The notes below the pieces were generated by a model. It was not told the DNA's origin, did not search any database, and saw only the letters and a program-made list of their open reading frames with translations. From Phocaeicola plebeius (GTDB taxonomy: Bacteria > Bacteroidota > Bacteroidia > Bacteroidales > Bacteroidaceae): a DNA stretch of 40,572 bases. The stretch's first letter is position 1. Each line of letters begins with the position of its first letter. Location of the stretch: positions 1 through 40,572 of the forward strand of contig SFDG01000011.1 in the NCBI GenBank assembly GCA_004558305.1. Direction: 5' to 3'. This document shows, piece after piece, positions 32,190 to 40,438 of the stretch. The position numbers and the translations under genes were made by a program.

Positions 32190-33479
32190 TTATTCAATCT
32201 CCAGGACATACACCGGCGTGGAGGCAGCTGCCACGGTACGTTCGCCATCGCCCTGATGCGAAGCCTGTACAAAGACATGCAGGCGGTGGCACTGCTTCCA
32301 GAGTTCCATGTCGATGGAGGGTTCCCAGGCATCCACACTGAAATCTGTCAGGTCGCGCACCTTCCAGCGGCCCGAGGCCAGCCGACGGGTAGTGAAAACG
32401 GAGACACGGCTGCCCCGTTCCTCATCGCGGAAGAGATAGTACACCCTGCCCCGAAGAACGGCCAAGCGCGGACGGGCCATGGGAATCATCTTGGTGCCTC
32501 CTCCCTTCAGGCTGAAAGGGGTGATGCGGTGAGAGACCTGCTGCATATGCCACTCACGCCCGTCGTGCCACACCAGACGATACTGCGGCACATTGCTGCA
32601 GGAGTCGCGCCAGTAGGTGGCGATGTAAGGGTGTCCCTCGTCATCGGCACTCATGCTGGTCTGGTTGATCAGTTCAGAGTTCTGCGGAATGCGACAGGCA
32701 TATTCGGCATTTCCGGCACGGATAGGCAGGGAATAGGGTGTTCCGTCGGCCCGCTCCCAGGTACACCCGCCATCGTGCGAGCGGGCATAGCAAAGGTCGT
32801 GGTTGGTCTCGACCATCCAGGTTTCGCGCCATACCCAAGAGACGTGTATCGTACCCGCCGCATCCACATACAGCTGCCAGTAGGCATTGCGCTGGTTCTC
32901 GCCGTCGATGAGCACATCTTGCACTCGGCTCCAGCGCCGGGTAGCCGTATCGTAACGGTTGAGCACCATATTTCCCCGTCCGGAAGCCCCCGAACGATAG
33001 GCAAAGAGCAAGTCCCCGTCGGCCAGGCGGTAGAACTCCGGATAGGTGACATCCTGCTCGTCGGTGCCGGTCATCGGTTCCAGCGGTCCCAGCTCCAGCG
33101 AGTCGGGGGCCACACTGCGGCAGTAGCGCAGGGGATGCCCGTGGTGGTCGAACGAGAGATGCAGATAGCCCTCGCCGTCGATGCCCATGCTGATGACATT
33201 GTGGGCATCCTGCACGTTCCCCCGATAGGAGGTACGGCGCACGGTCCACCGGTCACTTTTCAGCCGGCGGCGACCAAGGACCACATAGCCCTCCGCGTCA
33301 TAGTAGGTGATATACTGCCGGTCGCCCACCGTGACCAGGGGACTGTTGCGGAAAACAGTCGTGTTCACCGAAGTCTGGCTGTACCCCTCGCCCACCCTGA
33401 CCAGCCGTTGGCCAGAAGCGGCGGGCGATACCAACATCAACAGTGCGCCCAATAACCATCCATGTAGTTCTTTTGCCAT
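32190..33479 (-). CDS. Exported BNR-4 repeat beta-propeller protein, possible polysaccharide lyase
   Basis: 429 residues with a signal peptide (WLLGALLMLVSPAASGQ, about 8-24). The body is a BNR_4-type seven-bladed propeller: GNVQDAHNVISMGIDGEGYL, then HLSFDHHGHPLRYCRS, then DVTYPEFYRLADGDLLFAYR and QRNAYWQLYVDAAGTIHVSW. His93 and His113, with Tyr about 161 and Arg about 175, occupy spacing close to that I recall for the catalytic His/His/Tyr/Arg of PL25-type ulvan lyases; this is from memory and untested. The protein could act on uronate-containing polysaccharide. It is divergent from a GH127 gene, sharing a 202-bp promoter region. Confidence 0.82.
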   Translation of the reverse strand: MAKELHGWLLGALLMLVSPAASGQRLVRVGEGYSQTSVNTTVFRNSPLVTVGDRQYITYYDAEGYVVLGRRRLKSDRWTVRRTSYRGNVQDAHNVISMGIDGEGYLHLSFDHHGHPLRYCRSVAPDSLELGPLEPMTGTDEQDVTYPEFYRLADGDLLFAYRSGASGRGNMVLNRYDTATRRWSRVQDVLIDGENQRNAYWQLYVDAAGTIHVSWVWRETWMVETNHDLCYARSHDGGCTWERADGTPYSLPIRAGNAEYACRIPQNSELINQTSMSADDEGHPYIATYWRDSCSNVPQYRLVWHDGREWHMQQVSHRITPFSLKGGGTKMIPMARPRLAVLRGRVYYLFRDEERGSRVSVFTTRRLASGRWKVRDLTDFSVDAWEPSIDMELWKQCHRLHVFVQASHQGDGERTVAAASTPVYVLEIE

Positions 33480-33501
33480 AATAATGCGTTTTCAGATGTT
33501 G

Positions 33502-33509
33502 CAAAGATA
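33502..33509 (-). promoter_or_regulatory. -7 box of the BNR-4 gene
   Basis: The minus strand reads TATCTTTG, identical to the -7 box of the divergent GH127 gene, 22 nt before the ATG at 33479. TTTC lies 23 nt upstream. Confidence 0.6.
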
Positions 33510-33648
33510 GGCATTTACAAAAGCGGCTTCCTGAAATTATCCATCAAAAAGGAGTAAAAATCAGTCATTCTCCTGCTCCAAGAAGCGCACGGACAAATTT
33601 TCCCACTCTTAGGCAAGTTTTTGTCCGCCGCATATCAAAGGAAAAGAC

Positions 33649-33656
33649 TATCTTTG
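33649..33656 (+). promoter_or_regulatory. -7 box of the GH127 gene
   Basis: TATCTTTG, full TAnnTTTG match, 25 nt before the ATG at 33682. The nearest TTTG is 25 nt upstream, longer than the usual 19-21 nt. Confidence 0.55.
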
Positions 33657-33681
33657 CCCATCAACCATTCAATATCCTATC

Positions 33682-35751
33682 ATGAAAAGACTCATCCTGA
33701 CACTCGTATGTGCTGCCAGCTGGACAGCGCAGGCACAGACACCTGCCGGAAACGGCTATCCTTATACCCAAGTGCCCTTCACCGCCGTCAAGATTGCACC
33801 TGCCTCCTTCTGGGGCGACCGCATCCGGGCCGCGCGCGAGGTGACCATCCCCTTGGCCTTCAGCAAGTGCGAGAGCGAGCACCGCTTTCGCAACTTCGAG
33901 ATGGCCGCCTATACCCTCCGTCAGCCTGACCATGAGGGCCTCCAGACCCCGGAGTGGGACGTGAGCAAGTTTATGGGTTTCTCGTTCGACGACACCGATG
34001 TCTATAAGACCATCGAAGGAGCCAGCTACGTGTTGCAGACCTATCCCGACCGCCAGCTGCAATGCTACATCGACTCGATACTCGACCTCGTAGAATCCGC
34101 CCAAGAAGCAGACGGCTACCTCTACACCGCCCGCACCATCAATCCCAAGCATCCGCACAGCTGGTCGGGGCAGAAGCGGTGGACCAAGGAGGAGGATCTG
34201 AGTCACGAACTCTACAACCTGGGCCACATGGTGGATGCCGCCTGTGCCCACTATCAAGCTACCGGCTCCCGCAAGTTCCTCGACATAGCCTGCCACTATG
34301 CCGACTGCGTGGTGCGCGAGGTAGGTCCCGCCGAAGGACAGGCCTGCGTGGTGCCCGGCCATCAGATTGCCGAGATGGCGCTGGCCCGCCTCTACCTCAT
34401 CACCGGTGAGCAGAAGTATCTCGATGAGGCCAAGTTCCTGCTGGAGTATCGTGGCAAGACCGGCTGGAAGCGGGCCTACTCGCAGAGCCATCAGCCCGTG
34501 TGGGAGCAGACGGAGGCGGTGGGTCATGCCGTGCGTGCCGGTTATATGTATGCCGGTATGGCCGACGTAGCCGCCCTCACAGGCGACACGGCCTACATCC
34601 GTGCCATTGACAGGATTTACGACAACATCGTTTCCAAGAAGTACTACCTGACCGGCGGCGTGGGAGCCACCCACCGGGGAGAGGCATTCGATGCCGACTA
34701 TGTGCTGCCTAATCTCACGGCCTACAACGAGACCTGCGCGGCCATTTCCATGGTCTATCTCTTCCAGCGCATGTTCCTGCTGCATGGCGACGCGCGCTAC
34801 ATCGACTGCCTGGAGCGCACCCTGTACAACGGTGTCATCAGTGGCATGTCGGTCGATGGGGGCCGCTTCTTCTACCCCAATCCCCTTTCGGCCGATGGTG
34901 TCTATTGCTTCAATGCCGACAACACCCGCACGCGCCAGCCCTGGTTCGGTTGTGCCTGCTGCCCCTCCAACCTCTGCCGCTTCATCCCCTCCGTGTCGGG
35001 CTATGTCTATGGCGTGCGAGGCGAGGAACTCTATGTCAACCTCTTCCTGCCCAATACAGCTACGGTGTCGGTGGGTGGCCGTCCCGTCACGCTGACGCAG
35101 ACCACCTGCTATCCCTGGGAGGGCGACATATCTCTCCGCATCGACCAGTCCAAGGCCCGCCAGTGGACGCTGAAGCTCCGCATCCCCGGCTGGGTGCGTG
35201 GCGAGGTGGTGCCCAGTGACCTCTATCGTTATGCCGATGGCCGCAGCTTGGGTTATACCATCACGGTGAACGGACAGCCCGCAGAGGGCACGCTGGACAA
35301 AGGTTACTTCACCCTCACCCGTGCCTGGCGCAAGGGCGACGAGGTGCGCCTCCATTTCGACATGGAGCCTCGCCTGGTGGTGGCGCATGAGAAGGTGGCT
35401 GCCGATGCCGGCCTGGTGGCTGTGGAGCGTGGCCCCTTAGTCTATTGTGCCGATCAGGCTGATAATGCTTCGCCCGATGCCGCCCACTACACCCTCCCGG
35501 CTGATCCCACCTTCACCGTCAGCGACTACGATATCCACAATCTGGAGGGCGACGGCCGCCGCTTCCGCGTCAAGTCCATCGAGGCAACAGGAGCACCAGC
35601 ATCCGTTGCAGGCACTGAAAGCCCATCCTGCCGCGATGTGCGCCTCCTTCTGATTCCCTATTATGCCTGGAACCACCGGGGCGAGGGCAAGATGGACGTC
35701 TGGCTGGGCCACAGTCAGAAGAAGGGGGGGCGCTTCCCCTACCCGGCTTAA
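33682..35751 (+). CDS. Exported GH127 beta-L-arabinofuranosidase-like glycoside hydrolase
   Basis: 689 residues with a signal peptide (MKRLILTLVCAASWTAQAQ). The (alpha/alpha)6 barrel carries HSWSGQKRWTKEEDLSHELY, LYNLGHMVDAACAHYQATGS and SQSHQPVWEQTEAVGHAVRA. Glu350 and Cys352 in YNETCAA, with Cys424, Cys426 and Cys427 in GCACCPSN, match the zinc-binding and nucleophilic Cys set of HypBA1 (E338, C340, C415, C417, C418 from memory). A C-terminal beta-sandwich follows (about 450-640). It should remove L-arabinofuranose or a related sugar from plant or algal glycans in the periplasm. Its TAA overlaps the stop of the convergent Dcu gene. Confidence 0.92.
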   Translation: MKRLILTLVCAASWTAQAQTPAGNGYPYTQVPFTAVKIAPASFWGDRIRAAREVTIPLAFSKCESEHRFRNFEMAAYTLRQPDHEGLQTPEWDVSKFMGFSFDDTDVYKTIEGASYVLQTYPDRQLQCYIDSILDLVESAQEADGYLYTARTINPKHPHSWSGQKRWTKEEDLSHELYNLGHMVDAACAHYQATGSRKFLDIACHYADCVVREVGPAEGQACVVPGHQIAEMALARLYLITGEQKYLDEAKFLLEYRGKTGWKRAYSQSHQPVWEQTEAVGHAVRAGYMYAGMADVAALTGDTAYIRAIDRIYDNIVSKKYYLTGGVGATHRGEAFDADYVLPNLTAYNETCAAISMVYLFQRMFLLHGDARYIDCLERTLYNGVISGMSVDGGRFFYPNPLSADGVYCFNADNTRTRQPWFGCACCPSNLCRFIPSVSGYVYGVRGEELYVNLFLPNTATVSVGGRPVTLTQTTCYPWEGDISLRIDQSKARQWTLKLRIPGWVRGEVVPSDLYRYADGRSLGYTITVNGQPAEGTLDKGYFTLTRAWRKGDEVRLHFDMEPRLVVAHEKVAADAGLVAVERGPLVYCADQADNASPDAAHYTLPADPTFTVSDYDIHNLEGDGRRFRVKSIEATGAPASVAGTESPSCRDVRLLLIPYYAWNHRGEGKMDVWLGHSQKKGGRFPYPA

Positions 35752-37058
35752 CAGAACTGAATAAACAGCAGCCCCAAACCGATGGCCACAATGGTGGCCA
35801 CCAGCCCCGGCATCATGAACGAGTGGTTGAGCACATACTTGCCGATACGGGTGGTGCCGGTGCGGTCGAAATTGATGGCTGCCACAATGGTGGGATAGTT
35901 CGGAATGAAGAAATAGCCGTTCACGGCAGGGAACATGGCAATCAGCAAGTAGGGCGAAAGCCCCAGGGCAATGCCCAGCGGCATCAAGGCACGTACGGTG
36001 GCTGCCTGGCTGTAGAGCAGGATGGACATGACGAACAGGGCGATGCCGAACAGCCAGGGCATCTGGCGGACAACACCTTCGATGGCGGCCGTGAGGTGCT
36101 CCATGTTGCCGTTCAGGAACGTGTCGCCCATCCAGGCAATGCCGAAGATGGCAATCACCGCCTGCATACCGGCCAGGAACACGGAGCCTTGCGTAGCCTT
36201 GACTCCATCTGTACGGGTCACCAGCAGGATGAGGGCTGCCGCTGAAAGCATGATGATTTCGATAATGGCAGACATCCCCAGCGTGACCGTCTCCCCGTTC
36301 ATCTGGAAAGAGGGGCGCAGCCCTTCCACCGAGCCGAACAGGACGATGAAGACCGTAGCGATGATGAAAATCAGCACCGATACCAGGGCATGGCGGTGAT
36401 TCTTCACATCCTCAATCTGCACCTTCTCATCATGGAAGGAGCCGTTTGCCAAACGTTTCCGGTATTCAGGGTCGTCCATCAGTTCCTTACCCACACGCAT
36501 GGAACAGAAAGCACCGGCCAATACGCCGAGCAGGGTGGCAGGAACCGTAATCTTGAGAATATCGAGCAGAGTGATGTCAAATCCGGCCAGCAGTCCCAGC
36601 AGGGCTACCGTCGCTGCGGAAATGGGACTGGCCGTGATGGCCTGTTGCGACGCGATGACCGCTATGCCCAACGGACGCTCGGGACGGATTTTGGTTTCGG
36701 TGGCCACTTCGGCAATGACGGGCAGCACGGAATAGGCCACATGCCCCGTCCCTGCCACGAACGTGAACAGATAGGTGACAATCGGGCTAAGGAGGGTGAC
36801 ATGCGAAGGGTTCTTCCGCAACAGCCTTTCCGCCAGTTTCACCATATAGTCCAGTCCGCCAGCGGACTGCATACAAGAGGCGGCAGAGATGACGGCAGCT
36901 ATCATCAGCATCACATCAATAGGAGGCGCTGTAGGTTGCAAGCCGAATACAAAGGTCAGGATGCCTAACCCCACTCCCCCCATTACTCCGAGGCCGATGC
37001 CTCCCAGGCGTGCGCCAATCAGAATGGCCACCAACACGAATACGAACTGTAGAATCAT
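35748..37058 (-). CDS. Anaerobic C4-dicarboxylate transporter (Dcu family)
   Basis: 436 residues, about 10-12 hydrophobic helices. MILQFVFVLVAILIGARLGG starts the DcuA/DcuB family; FVFGLQPTAPPIDVMLMIAA, FTFVAGTGHVAYSVLPVIAE and SQQAITASPISAATVALLGL are conserved blocks, and PNYPTIVAAINFDRTGTTRI is the usual C-terminal signature. These carriers exchange fumarate, aspartate or malate for succinate, fitting fumarate-respiring Bacteroides. DcuA and DcuB cannot be told apart here. It converges on the GH127 gene, with the two stops sharing TTAA. Confidence 0.93.
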   Translation of the reverse strand: MILQFVFVLVAILIGARLGGIGLGVMGGVGLGILTFVFGLQPTAPPIDVMLMIAAVISAASCMQSAGGLDYMVKLAERLLRKNPSHVTLLSPIVTYLFTFVAGTGHVAYSVLPVIAEVATETKIRPERPLGIAVIASQQAITASPISAATVALLGLLAGFDITLLDILKITVPATLLGVLAGAFCSMRVGKELMDDPEYRKRLANGSFHDEKVQIEDVKNHRHALVSVLIFIIATVFIVLFGSVEGLRPSFQMNGETVTLGMSAIIEIIMLSAAALILLVTRTDGVKATQGSVFLAGMQAVIAIFGIAWMGDTFLNGNMEHLTAAIEGVVRQMPWLFGIALFVMSILLYSQAATVRALMPLGIALGLSPYLLIAMFPAVNGYFFIPNYPTIVAAINFDRTGTTRIGKYVLNHSFMMPGLVATIVAIGLGLLFIQFC

Positions 37059-37189
37059 TCACTTACTGTTTTAACGTGTTGCTAAGGTCTGAATTATTCT
37101 TTTATCTGACAAGAAAACGACAGACGGGATGCTCTCAATTATCATATATTAACAGAAAGGAGCAGCCCACGGAATCTGACGATCGCCTT
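37059..37189. other. Intergenic DNA between dcu and the relaxase relic
   Basis: No gene is supported. Contains the upstream region of the dcu gene (minus strand), for which I see no clear TAnnTTTG box. Confidence 0.4.
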
Positions 37190-38533
37190 TGTCACGGTCG
37201 TGGATCTTCTGCGGGGAATGACTCTGCAAGACGTGTCTAACCACCTAAAGGAACAGGACTGAAGCCATACAGTACCGAATAGGCCATGCCGGACTGTCAC
37301 GCAAGGTCGCTGGCAACCAGTGTAAGGCTATCCGAATCATCCTGACGGGGACGCACGAGCAGATGATGAAGATACAGGAGGAAGGCAGACTGGAGAGGTG
37401 GATAGAAGCCAACCTCAAATGGCTGCACGAGACCTTCGGCAAGGAAAATGTTGTATCATGTGTGCTGCACATGGACGAGAAGACTCCCCACCTGCATGCC
37501 ACCATCGTACCCATCGTCCACACCGAACGACAGAGGCGTGAACGAGAAGGAGAGAAGAAGTACAACACCAAGTCAGGTCCACGACTGTCAGCAGATGACG
37601 TGCCCAAACGTGCCAAGCTTCACGAGTATCAGAATACCTATGCCGCCGCCATGAGTGAGTTCGGCTTGAAACGTGGCATTGTCGGTTCCACTGCCAGACA
37701 TATTGCCACATCCACCCACTACAAGCAGCAGATGCAACAGCCTGAGGAGAACATCGCCAACTTGCAGGAGGAGGTGGAGAAGACCAAGGAGGAAAAGAGT
37801 ACATTACTCGCCATATTTGGCAAAGGCGACCTTGCCAAGGCAAGGAAAGAGCTGGCAAAACTCCAGACTCAGATTGCGGAATTGGAGGCGGAGAAAGCCA
37901 CTCTAAAGCAGAAGCATGAATCTGACATCGCCAACCGATGGAGCAGCGAGAGCAGAAGCCAAGTTTACTTGGATTATTCCGAGTCGTGGCAGAGGAAGAC
38001 CGAAGGTCAAACTGAGGAATGGCTATCAGAAGGAAATCGATGCTGCCATCAGGCGTGCGGAAATCGCAGAGCGGAAAGTTGCCGAGAAGGAGGCTGTCAT
38101 TGAACGACAGAAGAGCAGAATTGATGAACTTGACCGCAAGGCCAATCCTCAGCGGTACCGGCTTTCATAGGGAACGGAACTCATCGGTCATCGCTTCCTT
38201 GGCAACAACACTTATACCGTCACTCTGAAAATCTGGACAAAGGTTAAGGAGATAGAGCATACCGCTGTCACCTACCTCAGCGACAGCGACAAGCGATTGC
38301 ACGCCTTCAGCAATGGGGAACTAACAGAACATGAGTTCATAAATGCCTGTTTCAGTGCTGCTTAGCAAGTCAACGAGATACAAGCCAATTTACTTGGCGC
38401 TGCCATTGAACTGGCAACAGGAGGGTCTGCTCAACCGCACGTAGGCACTGGTGGCGGAGGTTCAACGTCTCAATTGCCGTGGAGGGATAAAGACAAGTAT
38501 TTCAATAAACGAACAACAATAAAACGACATTAG
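37190..38533 (+). pseudogene. Decayed MobV/Pre-family relaxase
   Basis: The best-preserved part (37249-37935) reads RTEAIQYRI and RIILTGTHEQMMKI, then WLHETFGKENVVSCVLHMDE, then KTPHLHATIVPIVHTER, with the histidine motif of MobV relaxases, and continues to a coiled coil (NIANLQEEVEKTKEEKSTLL). The N-terminus survives only as scattered bits (HGRGSSAGNDSA, near 37190-37236, in another frame). A frameshift near 37935 moves coding to the next frame (AKFTWIIPSRGRGRPKVKLR). In-frame TAGs follow at 38168 and 38363, and the tail HVGTGGGGSTSQLPWRDKDK ends at 38531. Multiple lesions make it non-functional. It is the relic of a mobilisable element. Confidence 0.88.
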
Positions 38534-38597
38534 TTGGCAGAATAAGTCATTATTTGAACCAAAATTGAGACAAAACACCTTTTTCACTTCTTTAAAC

Positions 38598-38631
38598 TGC
38601 AGATTTTCGTGCATTTATGCGTGAGTCTGCA
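38598..38631. repeat. Inverted repeat TGCAGA/TCTGCA upstream of the promoter box
   Basis: TGCAGA at 38598-38603 and TCTGCA at 38626-38631 flank GCATTTATGC, a smaller palindrome. The structure ends 10 nt before the -7 box and may be an operator or part of the -33 region. Confidence 0.45.
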
Positions 38632-38641
38632 TTTATTTTTA

Positions 38642-38649
38642 TATATTTG
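38642..38649 (+). promoter_or_regulatory. -7 box of the UpxY-like gene
   Basis: TATATTTG, full TAnnTTTG match. It implies a leader of about 240 nt if translation starts at 38897, long enough for the RNA-based control expected for an antiterminated locus. Confidence 0.5.
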
Positions 38650-38769
38650 TGGTTAAATTGCGACAATTCTTTTTAAGAAAAGTCCATAAGGACAAGAATG
38701 ATTTCTGATGATAGCAGTAAAAGAAAAGCATTTTAAGTCCGTTAAGACTGACGCTTCATTGTATAATGG

Positions 38770-38844
38770 GCAACCGACGACAAACCGAGTGAAGAAGCCA
38801 AGTTCACTTGGATTATGCCGAGGTGCGAAGGAGGAAGGCAACAG
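38770..38844 (+). repeat. Second copy of a relaxase segment
   Basis: Aligns without gaps to 37931-38005; AAGCCAAG and ACTTGGATTAT are shared. In the relaxase frame it reads EAKFTWIMPRCEGGRQQ, against EAKFTWIIPSRGRGRPK in the first copy. Confidence 0.8.
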
Positions 38845-38896
38845 CCAACCGACTGACACCGGCTCAATGTGTCACAGTGCTGAAGTTACATCCAGC

Positions 38897-39517
38897 ATGC
38901 CCTCCATCCCGAAAATCAAGGATGGGGTGTCGGTAGAGAATGCCCATAAGCATAGTAAGCAATGGTTTGTATTGAGAGTGTCATACGGCAGGATATTTAA
39001 AGCGAAGGAGATTATCGATGCCCGCAACATAGAGTGTTATGCCCCGATGCGTTATAAACAAATTACAAAGCATGGCAAGAAGCACATTATCACCGAGCCT
39101 CTTATCCCGTCCTTCATTTTCGTCCACTTGTCACAGGAAGAAGTCGATGCAATGCTCCACGACAAAAACGTTAACTCCATCGAGTCGCGTCCTCTGTTGA
39201 GCTATTACTACGACCACACCTCTTATCGCCAGGACAATCCTGACCTCAATCCTCCCCTCATCATCCCCAATGAAGTCATGGACAACTTCATCAAGTTGAC
39301 ATCCGTGAAGAATCCTCACATCATTCCTGTCACATCGCAGAACATCCAATACAAATTAGGAGACCATGTCATAGTAACAGAAGGTGATTTCGAAGGCATA
39401 CAAGGCCGAGTGGCCCGCATAGCCGGACAACAGCGAGTGATAGTAGAGCTGTTCAGCGGATGCTTGGTGGCTACAGCATATATACCTAAGGAGGCAATGG
39501 AAAAGAAAAATCAATAA
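38897..39517 (+). CDS. UpxY-family transcription antiterminator (NusG paralogue)
   Basis: 206 residues from the ATG at 38897. Longer starts (38867, 38708) exist, but the upstream part overlaps relaxase-derived repeat DNA in a different frame. QWFVLRVSYGRIFKAKEIID, then YAPMRYKQITKHGKKHIITE and PLIPSFIFVHLSQEEVDAML, form the NusG N-terminal domain. YKLGDHVIVTEGDFEGIQGR and VARIAGQQRVIVELFSGCLV form the KOW domain. UpxY proteins bind paused RNA polymerase at the start of capsular or surface-polysaccharide operons and let it read through. It is therefore expected to open such an operon to the right. The usual UpxZ partner is not the next gene. Confidence 0.88.
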   Translation: MPSIPKIKDGVSVENAHKHSKQWFVLRVSYGRIFKAKEIIDARNIECYAPMRYKQITKHGKKHIITEPLIPSFIFVHLSQEEVDAMLHDKNVNSIESRPLLSYYYDHTSYRQDNPDLNPPLIIPNEVMDNFIKLTSVKNPHIIPVTSQNIQYKLGDHVIVTEGDFEGIQGRVARIAGQQRVIVELFSGCLVATAYIPKEAMEKKNQ

Positions 39518-39604
39518 CACTGCTTGATTAACGCAACAGGTTAAACACTATATAATAAATGAAATAAGCAATTCTCCTAACATATAATAAAAATATACAA
39601 TCAA

Positions 39605-40417
39605 ATGATGAAAGAAGAATTCATGAATTTGAAAAAGTTGTATCATTACACAAAGTTTGATACAGCAATTAAAATATTGGAATCACATAGTCTAAGATTT
39701 GGAAGGTTGCATGATATGAATGACATTCATGAAAATGACAAACTTTCCTATGTCGACACAACAGGAACTCTTATCAATAGTTTTCCATCCGATGTATTGG
39801 ATGCAATAGATTGTGAGATGGCAAAATATCGACAGATTAGCCTTACCGCTGATGATGACAAACAGGATAAATTGGGGTTCGACCTTCATCAAATGTGGGG
39901 ACTTTATGCCGAGAAAGGTCAAGGAGTCTGCCTTGTATTCGATAAGGACATATTATGCAAACAAATTGATGATGCTGTCCTACACAAAAATGTATCATAC
40001 GATACCTCAGTAGAATCGTTTTTTATTGCAAACTCAAATGACCCTCATGGTATCCAACTTGACATACAAGAACAAGCCAAGAAGTTATTCTTTAACAAGC
40101 GAAAAGAATGGGAGCACGAACAAGAGTATAGACTTATTAAACATTGTCCAAACCTCAAGAGAGAGGAATACTTAGATTATGGTAATGCCTTAAAATATAT
40201 CATCTTGAATTCTGTAATTGAAGATGCTGACGTTAATAAATTCAAGAAGATGGTTAAGGACTTAAACACACATTCAGAGGATGTCCCCAAATTATTATAT
40301 GGAAATGGGCTGCTTGATTATTCCCTGCTTGACATAAATCACACGGAAATAATCTGGAATTCTACTAAAGGATATGATATTCTTATTCCAGAAGAGAATT
40401 GTAAGATAGATGTATGA
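39605..40417 (+). CDS. DUF2971 domain-containing protein
   Basis: 270 residues; the ATGs at 39608 and 39623 (MNLKKLYHYTKF) are also plausible, the last being most typical of the family. LYHYTKFDTAIKILESHSLR, then FGRLHDMNDIHENDKL, and later HQMWGLYAEKGQGVCLVFDK and RKEWEHEQEYRLIKHC, match DUF2971, a family of unknown function common in accessory and defence-associated regions. The Tyr-His-Tyr-Thr start and later R/E pattern recall an ADP-ribosyltransferase-like fold, but this is only an impression. The gene is markedly AT-rich compared with the rest of the window, a sign of recent transfer. It lies 87 nt after the UpxY-like gene. Confidence 0.8.
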   Translation: MMKEEFMNLKKLYHYTKFDTAIKILESHSLRFGRLHDMNDIHENDKLSYVDTTGTLINSFPSDVLDAIDCEMAKYRQISLTADDDKQDKLGFDLHQMWGLYAEKGQGVCLVFDKDILCKQIDDAVLHKNVSYDTSVESFFIANSNDPHGIQLDIQEQAKKLFFNKRKEWEHEQEYRLIKHCPNLKREEYLDYGNALKYIILNSVIEDADVNKFKKMVKDLNTHSEDVPKLLYGNGLLDYSLLDINHTEIIWNSTKGYDILIPEENCKIDV

Positions 40418-40438
40418 CTTTTCAAAAAAAGAAATATT

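Larger units (their letters stand above)
38534..38896 (+). other. UpxY leader with promoter and relaxase-derived repeat
   Basis: Contains a TATATTTG promoter box, an inverted repeat around 38598-38631, and a second copy (about 38770-38844) of relaxase DNA from 37931-38005. A long reading frame in phase with the downstream gene runs through it (from 38708) but translates the copy in a different frame from the relaxase, so it is unlikely to be real coding. Confidence 0.6.

Noticed and set aside
32097..33455. 452-codon plus-strand frame opposite the BNR-4 gene
   Set aside because: Starts inside the glycosyltransferase promoter region and lacks any domain; the minus-strand frame has a signal peptide and BNR motifs.
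33661..35388. 575-codon minus-strand frame opposite GH127
   Set aside because: Antisense shadow; the plus-strand frame has a signal peptide and the GH127 metal/nucleophile cysteines.
37363..38103. Relaxase called as an intact gene from 37363
   Set aside because: Conserved MobV sequence continues upstream of that ATG and in another frame downstream, so it is a fragment of a broken gene.
38534..38707. Invertible (phase-variable) capsule promoter
   Set aside because: No pair of flanking long inverted repeats and no recombinase gene is seen around the promoter.
38708..38896. N-terminal extension of the UpxY-like protein
   Set aside because: The DNA is a copy of a relaxase segment read in a different frame, and family members start near the W-F-V-L-R-V strand.
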